The translations under genes and the position numbers were made by a program. DNA of 64,000 nt. Source: Debaryomyces hansenii CBS767 (Eukaryota > Ascomycota > Pichiomycetes > Serinales > Debaryomycetaceae). Where the stretch lies: positions 1,240,001-1,304,000 of the forward strand of contig NC_006045.2 in assembly GCF_000006445.2 (NCBI RefSeq). Direction: 5' to 3'. The notes under the pieces were generated by a model that did no database searches, was not told the DNA's origin, and saw only the letters and a program-made list of their open reading frames with translations. This document shows positions 31,141 through 39,139 of the stretch, one piece after another; the stretch's first letter is position 1; every line of letters begins with the position of its first letter.

Positions 31141-31566
31141 ATGCTTAAAAAGTTCTATATATATGTGATATTTGTCATGCAAATAATCATGGCTGAATGT
31201 CAACAATTATACGGTTATAGAACTCCAAACTGTACAGGGCCACCGTCATTCGATATGTATATTGATTCTGACACCTGTTACACAATTGATACATTTAATC
31301 TAGGCTCGTTTAGTTATGTCAATGGAGTCAACGATGACATTGTCATGGTTGTATTTTTCGGCATTGGTTGTAACAACACTACTACTCCTTATATGATTCT
31401 TACGCAACCAGAATGTATACCGGTGGATTTCTATCTGGTTAGATACCTGGATATGTCGTTTGCGCTAATAAAAGCAACAGCTATATTAGAAATGATTGAC
31501 TTAAGAGTTGCAGCAATGGGTAACACAGAAATAATCGCTAGCAACTGTCTGTGCAACAAATTCTAA
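31141..31566 (+). CDS. Small secreted cysteine-rich protein, tandem copy 1
   Basis: 141 residues. Residues 1-18 are a signal peptide (MLKKFYIYVIFVMQIIMA); cleavage near A18 is inferred. The mature part has seven cysteines at 20, 31, 46, 77, 92, 136 and 138, the last two in NC-x-C near the C-terminus, and NTT and NCT N-glycosylation sites. No membrane span or GPI signal. I recognise no family. Copies 2 and 3 follow at 780 and 785 bp. Signal peptide and first mature residues are nearly identical in all three while the rest diverges. Function unknown: a secreted effector-like, antimicrobial or cell-surface interaction protein is possible. It has its own TATA promoter. Confidence 0.85.
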   Translation: MLKKFYIYVIFVMQIIMAECQQLYGYRTPNCTGPPSFDMYIDSDTCYTIDTFNLGSFSYVNGVNDDIVMVVFFGIGCNNTTTPYMILTQPECIPVDFYLVRYLDMSFALIKATAILEMIDLRVAAMGNTEIIASNCLCNKF

Positions 31567-31784
31567 TCTGCTGTCTAAGTTCCTGAAATAAAGCATATGT
31601 ATAACAAAATGCATCAAATGAAGCGTGTAAATGTAAATGTGAACAAAAAATACATAAAATAGGAAAATAGATATATATGCAAAACCGATCTAACAAATTT
31701 AATGGGAATTAGAAATTGGCAGACCGTAGTCATTAGAATAAGTAGAGCCGTTGTTGTAACACTAACATAACTGACCATGTGTTA

Positions 31785-31920
31785 TTGTATACATGTATCG
31801 GGCATATAAGGAGTGTTGCAAAAGAGTGTTGCAAAAGTTGAAGTATAAATAGAGTAGGTTCATCCAGATTTATTCTTTATTTTTAAGTTATAGTTGATCA
31901 TATATACATCAAATTAGGAA
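31785..31920 (+). promoter_or_regulatory. Promoter of secreted-protein gene 2
   Basis: Same tandem GAGTGTTGCAAAA repeat, GTTGCAAAAGTTG and TATAAATAG (31844-31852) as in gene 1. It lacks about 15 bp at the left, including the TGTAAGAGA start. Confidence 0.7.
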
Positions 31921-32334
31921 ATGCTTAAAAAGTTCTATATATGTGTGATATTTGTCATGCAAATAATCATGGCTGAATGTCAACAATTATACGGTTATAC
32001 AAGTACAGACTGTACAGGGTCGCCATCAGTCAATATCGATATAGGCACAGACAATTGTTACACAGTTAAAATATCCAATGAAGGTTCGTTTCGTTATGAA
32101 AACGTGGCCGGGGGAGATATCATGGCTCTATGGGATGACAAAGGTTGTGACAGTGCAAGATCAGGAGTTATTATTTATACGCAACCAGTATGTATAACTG
32201 TAAATCGGCACCGCGTTTTGTCGTTTGCGATAATAAACACAACTTCTGTATCGGAGATTATTGACCTAAGAGTCGCTGCAATAAGTAAAAACACACAAAT
32301 AATAGCTAACAACTGTCTGCTCAACAAATACTAA
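31921..32334 (+). CDS. Small secreted cysteine-rich protein, tandem copy 2
   Basis: 137 residues. The signal peptide differs from copy 1 by one residue (Y8C). Mature cysteines are at 20, 31, 46, 76, 91 and 132; the last cysteine of the NC-x-C end is lost (NC, then CTG-encoded Ser, then Leu). Residues 47-110 differ strongly from copy 1 while residues 19-26 and 114-121 (IDLRVAA) are kept. Its 3' flank resembles that of copy 3, so copies 2 and 3 look like the younger duplication. Confidence 0.85.
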   Translation: MLKKFYICVIFVMQIIMAECQQLYGYTSTDCTGSPSVNIDIGTDNCYTVKISNEGSFRYENVAGGDIMALWDDKGCDSARSGVIIYTQPVCITVNRHRVLSFAIINTTSVSEIIDLRVAAISKNTQIIANNCLLNKY

Positions 32335-32554
32335 TCTACTGTCTATACAAAATGGTCGGTATCTGAAATAAGTGAATCTAAGATAGAATAATAAATATGA
32401 AATAAAGATACTATGAGTATATACAAACCTATCTAATAAATGGAATATGAAATAAACTTAACAAATTTAATGAAAACTGGAAATAATGGGCAAACTGCAG
32501 TCCTTAGAATATGTAGAGCCATTGTTGTAAGAATAACATAGCGTATTAAGTGTT

Positions 32555-32705
32555 ATTGTATACATATATTGGACACAAATATGCGTGCTGTAAAAGAGTG
32601 TTGCAAAAGAGTGTTGCAAAAGTTGAAGTATAAATAGAGTAGGTTCATCCAGATTTATTCTTTATTTTCAAGTTATAGTTGATCATATATACATCAAATT
32701 AGGAA
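32555..32705 (+). promoter_or_regulatory. Promoter of secreted-protein gene 3
   Basis: Same layout as genes 1 and 2: tandem GAGTGTTGCAAAA, GTTGCAAAAGTTG and TATAAATAG (32629-32637), with the last 75 bp before the ATG almost identical to gene 2. Confidence 0.7.
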
Positions 32706-33116
32706 ATGCTTAAAAAGTTCTATATATGTGTGATATTTGTCATGCAAATAATCATGGCTGAATGTCAACAATTATACGGTTATACAAGTACAGACTGTAC
32801 AAGGCCACCGTCATTCGATATCGATATAGGCACAGACAATTGTTACTCATTTGATACATTTAATATAGGTTCGTTTAGTTATGACAATGGAGGCAAGGAT
32901 GATTTTTTCTTGACGCAGTGGGACGGCAGTGGTTGTGAAATGTCTGCGGGTTTTCTTCATTGGCAAGCAAGATGTATAACGGTAAATGGAAACCTGGATG
33001 TGTCGTTTGCGGCTGTAAATTCAACTGGTATATTAGAATTGATTGGTCTAAGAGTTGCAGCAATAAGTAAAACCACAGAAATAATCGCTAGGAACTGCCT
33101 GTGCAGCAAATACTAA
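32706..33116 (+). CDS. Small secreted cysteine-rich protein, tandem copy 3 (mosaic)
   Basis: 136 residues with the signal peptide of copy 2. It reads as a patchwork: YTSTDCT as in copy 2, PPSFD as in copy 1, IDIGTDNCY as in copy 2, then DTFN-GSFSY-NG as in copy 1, followed by its own sequence. Mature cysteines keep the array pattern, including the NC-x-C end lost in copy 2. This suggests gene conversion or unequal exchange. Function unknown. Confidence 0.85.
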   Translation: MLKKFYICVIFVMQIIMAECQQLYGYTSTDCTRPPSFDIDIGTDNCYSFDTFNIGSFSYDNGGKDDFFLTQWDGSGCEMSAGFLHWQARCITVNGNLDVSFAAVNSTGILELIGLRVAAISKTTEIIARNCLCSKY

Positions 33117-33159
33117 TCTACTGTATATATAAGATGGTAGGAATCTGACATAAATGAAT

Positions 33160-33677
33160 CTAAGATAAAATAATATCTGTGTAGGTGTTATTTAAGAAAA
33201 CATATGTATATGTATATTTGATATATAGGTGAGGGCTGCAAAATAGTGTTGCATCTTGACCACCATATGCCTGTAATGTGTATGACGCCCAATTTGCAAC
33301 TGCTACTATTGCACCAACCCATAGGCATGTCAGTAACCTAACCATGCCTGCTGGTGGTGCTATGATATCAAAATAGGTCAATATAGGGTTAGTACATGCC
33401 GTGGCATATATTGGTTTGCACCATTCATCAAGTAGGAAAATGTGGAGACTGCCCCATCTATTGAGGCTTCTTGCCAGCTGGCCCGTTTGACCAACCCGTT
33501 GTCAGTGCCTCTAGTCTGTATCGAACTTGCTTCCGGCTCGTGTAATATCGCAACACCACCTCCGTCACTTCCATATCTATGCGCAGTCCTATATATACCA
33601 TAGATAGTAGCGGTCCAAATAGATCCTACTATTATTAACCCTAATATCTGAATAATGAAATGTTTACTTAACTTCAT
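33160..33677 (-). pseudogene. Broken minus-strand gene, unknown membrane or secreted protein
   Basis: An intact frame runs from the ATG at 33677 to a stop at 33378 (99 residues). It has an N-terminal hydrophobic segment (about residues 7-27) and a dibasic KR (Kex2-like) site near residue 64. A second frame with a hydrophobic helix continues to 33160 in another phase without its own ATG. The two together look like one gene interrupted by a frameshift and stop near 33375-33400. I recognise no family. Its 3' part overlaps the relic array promoter, so it was probably damaged when that array spread. Confidence 0.5.
33229..33253 (+). repeat. Relic of the array promoter repeat
   Basis: GGCTGCAAAATAGTGTTGCA resembles the tandem GTGTTGCAAAAGAGTGTTGCA block upstream of the three genes. 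It lies where the promoter of a fourth unit would be, but no fourth gene follows. Confidence 0.45.
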
Positions 33678-33883
33678 ATATATTAATAAATTAATCTGTG
33701 TGAAAAAAAACCAGAAATAAAACCTTTTTTTTTTGGATTTTTTCTAGTCTATACTAATATCATATGGATGAAAAAAAAAAGTAAAACCGAATATCAAGTG
33801 TTTTAAACAGTCACTAGTCTCTATGAATAATTAACGAAGAATTAATTCATATAAATAAATATATAATAATTTTTTTTGAGTTT

Positions 33884-34321
33884 TCAGGTGAAATTAAACG
33901 AAATAAACAATAAAAATAGCGTTAGCAAGAAGCAGTATTGTAGTTGTAATATGGGTTGGTGTAGCCCACGAAATTGGATGTAGTTATTTGTTGGTTCAGC
34001 GAACACTGGACCATTATTTGGAACATATTGATATGATGGAGTATACGTCCATATATTATTATTACTATTCTTGGCCGCTGGATTAGAACTCGACCATATA
34101 GATTCATGAGCATGTTTTATAGGGGATGAAGTGATTGGAGAAGATGCATAGCCGTATGAATAAGAAGGCTCGTGGTAAACTGGCGATGATGGTATACTGG
34201 TAGGTTGGTAAGTAGCTTGTGGAGTGTATGGAGAATAGTTTTGGGGCACAGCTGGGAGTTGTACTTTGAGTTTCCACTGTAATTCTCCAACCAGGTCTTC
34301 CAACCAACATTCTTCCAACAT
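33884..34321 (-). CDS. Hypothetical Tyr/Pro/Ser-rich protein with hydrophobic C-terminus
   Basis: 145 residues from the ATG at 34321. The middle is rich in Pro, Ser, Tyr and Asn with PSYSYGYA-like segments. The last about 20 residues are hydrophobic (YCFLLTLFLLFISFNF), as in a C-terminal membrane anchor or GPI signal. There is no N-terminal signal peptide, so a truncated cell-wall protein or tail-anchored protein are both possible. Other frames are also open across 34104-34379, which lowers confidence. It lies inside the accessory island. Confidence 0.4.
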   Translation of the reverse strand: MLEECWLEDLVGELQWKLKVQLPAVPQNYSPYTPQATYQPTSIPSSPVYHEPSYSYGYASSPITSSPIKHAHESIWSSSNPAAKNSNNNIWTYTPSYQYVPNNGPVFAEPTNNYIQFRGLHQPILQLQYCFLLTLFLLFISFNFT

Positions 34322-34392
34322 TTTGATGTTGGTTTCGAAGTTGACCACATTTAATTGCCTGTTTATCTCTTTTAACCAATCTTTTTCTTCCT

Positions 34393-34422
34393 TTACACTA
34401 TATCGGAAGTATCTATATTGGA
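34393..34422. repeat. 15-bp tRNA-Glu fragment joined to LTR-like sequence
   Basis: TTACACTATATCGGA (34393-34407) is identical to plus-strand bases 29390-29404, the 5' end of the tRNA-Glu gene, in the same orientation. The next bases, AAGTATCTATATTGGA (34407-34422), resemble the LTR starts near 29430 and 29685. Confidence 0.6.
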
Positions 34423-34813
34423 ATTATTCTGTTGATCTGTTACTACGTGCTTGTTGTGAATAATTCTAATACTTAAATCGATTTATCTGGTGCCTACAAA
34501 GATCATGATTACTGAAATTGGTTATTATTGAATTGTTTATTACTGAAAAGTAGTTTATATAATGTATTATTTGATTATTCTACATAGGAGAAACAGATAG
34601 ACGTCTGCCTCAACGCTGGCAAGCATGCATAGTCAAGAAGATTGACTAAATTTCGAACACAAGGAAGTGAGTCTCGAAATATAGGTTCGATAGGCTTTTC
34701 CGCAAATGAATAATCTAATGGAAATCGATGGTTCTACTGAACGCCCTATAAATGAGATCGTAACGCAGCATGATGTAATATACGTTATGAAGTACCATAT
34801 AAGGTGGCATTCA
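34423..34813. other. Intergenic, 391 bp
   Basis: AT-rich spacer between the accessory island and the 3' end of RNA15. No gene or RNA seen. Confidence 0.5.
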
Positions 34814-35521
34814 TTAGATCACCCCATACGAGCCGTTTGCTATTTCTGACTTCATTTTGCTTATGATATTTCTCTGATCCTTCGTTAAAGAATCGATTTC
34901 CGGGTCAGATAACTGAGAGACTTGCTTCAATAATTGAACATGGTCTAGGGTCAAACTTTCCAACTCCAATTGTTTCGAGTTAACACATAATTTTACTATT
35001 TCCGGAGTGGTGAAGTTTAACAATAAACTGGTTTCCACTAATGCATGTGCTAGTTGTGGAAATTGGTCTAGTAACTTTTTCATTAAAGTAGGATTATCTT
35101 CACTCATTTGCTTTGCTTCTTTCATGAGCTGGTAAGCTGATCGTTGATCGAGACCAGATAATGCGTTTGATATGGCCTGAGGTATGGTCTGATTATTAAA
35201 TAATTGTATTCCTAATGGCAAAGCTGGTAATTTGTCTGCATTTCCATTACTACTGTCTGGGAATGCAGAATTATCATTAGAAAATGAACATTTTATATTT
35301 CTATTGCCAATTGCCATATTATTCAAGTTTCTTACAGCGGATGCTGCTGTTTCGTGATCGCCGTACTTAATAAAGGCATATCCTCTAGACTTTCCCGTCA
35401 TGGGGTCAAAAAGTAATTTCAAGTCTATCACCGGCCCAACCGACTTCGCTATTTCTAAAACTTGTTCCTCGGTATGATCAAATGGTATGTTACCAATGTA
35501 TACGTTTTTAGTCTCATCCAT
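34814..35521 (-). CDS. RNA15: Rna15, CstF64-type subunit of cleavage factor IA
   Basis: 235 residues. An RRM spans residues 7-82 with VYIGNIPFDHTEEQ (RNP2) and RGYAFIKY (RNP1). The hinge that binds Rna14 follows (about 105-185), then the short C-terminal helical domain (QLLKQVSQLSDPEIDSLTKD). Known: Rna15 binds A-rich efficiency and positioning elements in 3' UTRs as part of CF IA. It lacks the long Gln-rich linker of S. cerevisiae Rna15, hence the smaller size. ATG at 35521 gives the usual short lead to the RRM. It is divergent from DST1 with 170 bp between them. Confidence 0.92.
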   Translation of the reverse strand: MDETKNVYIGNIPFDHTEEQVLEIAKSVGPVIDLKLLFDPMTGKSRGYAFIKYGDHETAASAVRNLNNMAIGNRNIKCSFSNDNSAFPDSSNGNADKLPALPLGIQLFNNQTIPQAISNALSGLDQRSAYQLMKEAKQMSEDNPTLMKKLLDQFPQLAHALVETSLLLNFTTPEIVKLCVNSKQLELESLTLDHVQLLKQVSQLSDPEIDSLTKDQRNIISKMKSEIANGSYGVI

Positions 35522-35691
35522 CTTCCTAGTCCGATTGTTGTAGTCTTATATTCTTTTAATTAAATGTGTTAGCATACTCATATTAAAAATGTGAAGTGAA
35601 TTTTCATAATTTACACAAAACCAGCACCAAAATTTCATTGAAATAAAATATATCTATATGAGATAAAGCAATAGGGTTAGATAGAAAGAGA

Positions 35692-36564
35692 ATGGACGCC
35701 AAAGAGATTAAGTCCGCTGTCTCTAGTTTAGATAAATCTACAGATGATGCCACCATTTTGAAGCTTTTAAATATCTTAAACGATGGAGTAGAGCCTACGG
35801 AAAAGTTATTGAGAGAGACTAAGGTTGGGGTTGCCGTGAACAAATTTAGAGGAAACAGCAACCCAGAAGTTAGCTCATTGGTTAAAAAGATGATTAGAAA
35901 TTGGAGGGAAGTTGTTCAGAATGAAAAAACCAAGAAGAAGACTGGTTCTGCTACGCCTGATAAAGATTCCAAACCAGTGAATAACAATACAAAGCAGAGC
36001 TCTACCGAAAGTAAATTTCACAGTGGGCCAAGAAATCCAAAGACTGACGGAATTAATACTACTCTTTATGATAATACAACGAGAAATGCCTCTGTAAGTG
36101 CATTGTATACTGCATTGGCTATTGAACGTAATGACTCGGGTGAACATATATTAGCAGTTAGCCGTGATATTGAAAATGAAGTTTTCAAGGCGGAATACCT
36201 GTCTGTGAATGATAATTATAGAAATAAATTAAGGACATTTACAATGAATCTTAGAAATAAGAAAAACCCTGATTTAAGAGACCGTTTATTAACTAACAAA
36301 ATTAAACCATCAAATTTTATTAAAATGACACCAAACGAAATGGCACCGGAATCATTGAAGAAAGAAATTGAAAAGTTACATAAACAAAATCTTTTCGATG
36401 CTCAAGGTGCTACTGAAAAGAGGGCTGTTACGGATAGATTTACCTGTGGTAAGTGTAAACATAAAAAGGTAAGTTATTATCAAATGCAAACTAGATCTGC
36501 GGATGAACCGTTAACTACCTTTTGTACTTGTGAAAATTGTGGTAACAGATGGAAGTTTTCGTGA
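35692..36564 (+). CDS. DST1: Transcription elongation factor TFIIS
   Basis: 290 residues, usual TFIIS size. Domain I (about 1-80) is the LW/TFIIS N-terminal bundle. A Lys/Ser/Thr linker follows, then the central Pol II-binding domain (about 125-240, RNKKNPDLRDRLLTNKI). The C-terminal zinc ribbon (about 248-290) has CGKC and CENC pairs with the catalytic RSADEP loop, including the Asp-Glu that acts in the polymerase active site. Known: rescues backtracked RNA polymerase II by stimulating transcript cleavage. No intron is needed. Confidence 0.98.
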   Translation: MDAKEIKSAVSSLDKSTDDATILKLLNILNDGVEPTEKLLRETKVGVAVNKFRGNSNPEVSSLVKKMIRNWREVVQNEKTKKKTGSATPDKDSKPVNNNTKQSSTESKFHSGPRNPKTDGINTTLYDNTTRNASVSALYTALAIERNDSGEHILAVSRDIENEVFKAEYLSVNDNYRNKLRTFTMNLRNKKNPDLRDRLLTNKIKPSNFIKMTPNEMAPESLKKEIEKLHKQNLFDAQGATEKRAVTDRFTCGKCKHKKVSYYQMQTRSADEPLTTFCTCENCGNRWKFS

Positions 36565-36773
36565 ACGTTATCAGGTTCCCTTGAATTGTAATTTTAAATA
36601 ATTTTTCTTCTAACTGTATAAATCTTAGTTTTTATCTTCTTAATTTGTACGTGATACATTATATTTATCAGCAAAAAATAGCAAACTACTAGTTTGTTTA
36701 CGTAAATTGTAATATTATTTACTAAAATGTTAAAGTGCTTTCATCAAAAGCATTATTATACAAGATCTATTTA

Positions 36774-38249
36774 TTATAAGATTTTTGTCAAGTACGAGAT
36801 TAAATCAACCTTCGTAACAATTTGGACTGGCTTGTAATCCGCATCAGTCACAATGGCGTTGGAGTTGGTTTCGAAGAATTTGTTTAATAAGGCTAACGAT
36901 GTATCCATTGTAATTGGTTCGTAACTTCTCTTAGTGAAACCAGACTTCTTGGTAATTGTGAAGGATTTTTCAAAATCAGCTAATTTTCTGAAATCAATAA
37001 TAATTGACGAAATAGAATTAGTGATTTGGACCTTCTTGGTAGAAAGAGATTTCAAAATCTTAGATAAAGTGATTAATCCAACTAATTTACCTGAGTTGTT
37101 CAAAACTGGTAATTGATCGAAGCCATTAGTTTGTAATAAATCAAAAGTTTTGCCAACAGTATCAGATAATGTAACAGTAACAACTGGTGCCTTACCAGAA
37201 ACCAAATCCTTGATAGTTGTCGTATTCAAGACTTCATCAGATTTGTGGGATGCACTTTCATTTTCTTCTATAGGGAACCCGTTAGTAGTCATCCATTCAT
37301 CATCGGCAAACTTGGTTAAGTAAGATCTGATTGAATCAGGGAAAACGACAACAACGGTATCGTCTTCAGTTAAATCCTTGGCAACTTCTAATGCGGCTTG
37401 TAATGCAGAACCCGACGAACCACCAACTAAAATACCTTCTTCTCTAATAATTCTTCTTGCTAATTTGAAAGATTCAGAATCATCGGTTTTGATCCAGGAG
37501 TCAACCCTGTCTCTCTTTAAAACATCAGGGATAAAGTCGTAACCAATACCTTCAACTAAGTAACCTTCACTTGTATCATTTAAAGATTCTGGTACAGCTA
37601 AAATAGAACCCTTTGGATCGGCACCAATAATTTTAATATTTGAATTCTTTTCCTTCAAGTACTTGGAAATACCGGTAATAGTACCACCAGTACCCGCACC
37701 AGCTATTAAGTGGGTAACCTTACCATTAGTTTGCTCCCAAATTTCATAACCTGTACCGTAATAATGAGCATTAGGGTTAGCCTCATTCGAATACTGGTCT
37801 AAGATAACAGAATTAGGGATCTCCTTTTCCAATTTTCTGGCGACCCCAATATGCGATTCTGGGGCATCCCAGGCTGCTTCGGTTGGAGTTCTTATAATTT
37901 CAGCACCTAAAGCTTTCAAAACTGAAACTTTTTCGTTGGACATCTTTTCTGGTAATGTAATAATGGTTCTGTACCCTCTAACGGCACCTACCAAGGCCAA
38001 ACCAATACCGGTGTTACCCGAAGTAGGTTCGATCAAGGTATATCCTGGCTTGATTCTACCTTGCTTTTCGGCTTCTAAAACCATGTTTTTGGAAATTCTA
38101 TCCTTAATAGAACCACCTGCATTGAATAATTCAACCTTAGCATAAACCTTGGCTTTAATACCAAAGCTTTGTGGAATTCTATTCAACTTGATTAATGGTG
38201 TGTTACCAATTAAATCTAAAGCATCTTCAGCAATGGGAGGGACAGGCAT
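36774..38249 (-). CDS. CYS4: Cystathionine beta-synthase
   Basis: 491 residues from the ATG at 38249 (M-P-V-P-P-I-A-E-D). A PLP-dependent fold-type II domain holds the Schiff-base lysine K49 in GGSIKDR, the substrate loop SGNTGIG and a GAGTGGT phosphate cup. Two CBS domains follow at the C-terminus (about 350-491). There is no N-terminal heme-binding extension, as in other yeasts. Known: condenses serine with homocysteine to cystathionine, the first step of transsulfuration to cysteine, in the cytosol. Codon use looks strongly biased, in line with high expression. No CACGTG (Cbf1) site was seen in the 890-bp promoter. Confidence 0.97.
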   Translation of the reverse strand: MPVPPIAEDALDLIGNTPLIKLNRIPQSFGIKAKVYAKVELFNAGGSIKDRISKNMVLEAEKQGRIKPGYTLIEPTSGNTGIGLALVGAVRGYRTIITLPEKMSNEKVSVLKALGAEIIRTPTEAAWDAPESHIGVARKLEKEIPNSVILDQYSNEANPNAHYYGTGYEIWEQTNGKVTHLIAGAGTGGTITGISKYLKEKNSNIKIIGADPKGSILAVPESLNDTSEGYLVEGIGYDFIPDVLKRDRVDSWIKTDDSESFKLARRIIREEGILVGGSSGSALQAALEVAKDLTEDDTVVVVFPDSIRSYLTKFADDEWMTTNGFPIEENESASHKSDEVLNTTTIKDLVSGKAPVVTVTLSDTVGKTFDLLQTNGFDQLPVLNNSGKLVGLITLSKILKSLSTKKVQITNSISSIIIDFRKLADFEKSFTITKKSGFTKRSYEPITMDTSLALLNKFFETNSNAIVTDADYKPVQIVTKVDLISYLTKIL

Positions 38250-39139
38250 ATTGTTTTCGTATATTCTGACTTTTATAATCAACTTTAAAAGAACCTTGAA
38301 TATATTAAAAACTAAAAAAAAAACTAAAACAAAAGCGCCATAGTACGGAGTACAGAAGATGTGGCATCGCTAATTTTGTGATTTATTGGAACAGAGCCGT
38401 TTGAAATTTCTTTTGAGGCTTCGCAAAATTGCATATTGAAAGCTGCAAATATACTATTTCGAACCTGTTTCTGGATTCCGAAGTGAAGCACGACCTATGC
38501 CATGTCAACTATTCTATTGCAGAGTTAATGACTTTATTATAACGAAAAAATAATAGTTTGTAGTAATCTATATTTGCGGCATCTTTATGCGGTGAAATAC
38601 AAAAGACTATTTATAGGTAAGTGTTTTTCAACTAGAATAGACACCAATGATATAAACAATGGAATCTACTTTCTTCCGGTAACTGAGTGGTCGGGTGATT
38701 TAGGTGTAGGAAGAAGTAAATGTAAAGAGAAATAACAAAGAAGGTTATATCTATGTTTTTGCACCCAATGGTTTTAAATTGAAAATAGAACGCACTTACC
38801 AAACCTCGATATAAATCAAACTATGTCTTCTAATTAGGTTCAAAATGATTTCATCAAAATTCTTAAATTCTTTTTCAATAAATATAGAGGTATGTAGTGA
38901 AGTGATTTGAAATTAACTCGAATTTGACAAAATTGTGAGTTTTGTAGTTAAATTCATAAATTCATAAAATCTTACAATATGCTAATATATTAAAACTTAA
39001 GTATATCAATTCGAAATATATAATAGGCAGCCTATCAAACGATTGCCATCGTTTTAATCAGTTATGGGTGGTATGTACTACGGAGTTTTTAATACCATCG
39101 AGTCGTATAGAAAAAAGTAACACAAAACCGTCTACCAAC
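38250..39139. other. Intergenic, 890 bp (CYS4 promoter)
   Basis: Holds the CYS4 upstream region and the 3' end of the gene at 39140. It has A-runs near 38307-38330. A GATAT...CTGAG stretch near 38650-38690 was considered as a box C/D snoRNA and not accepted. No protein gene seen. Confidence 0.5.

Noticed and set aside
38640..38720. Possible box C/D snoRNA (GATATA ... CTGAG)
   Set aside because: C box does not match RTGATGA and no terminal stem is visible.
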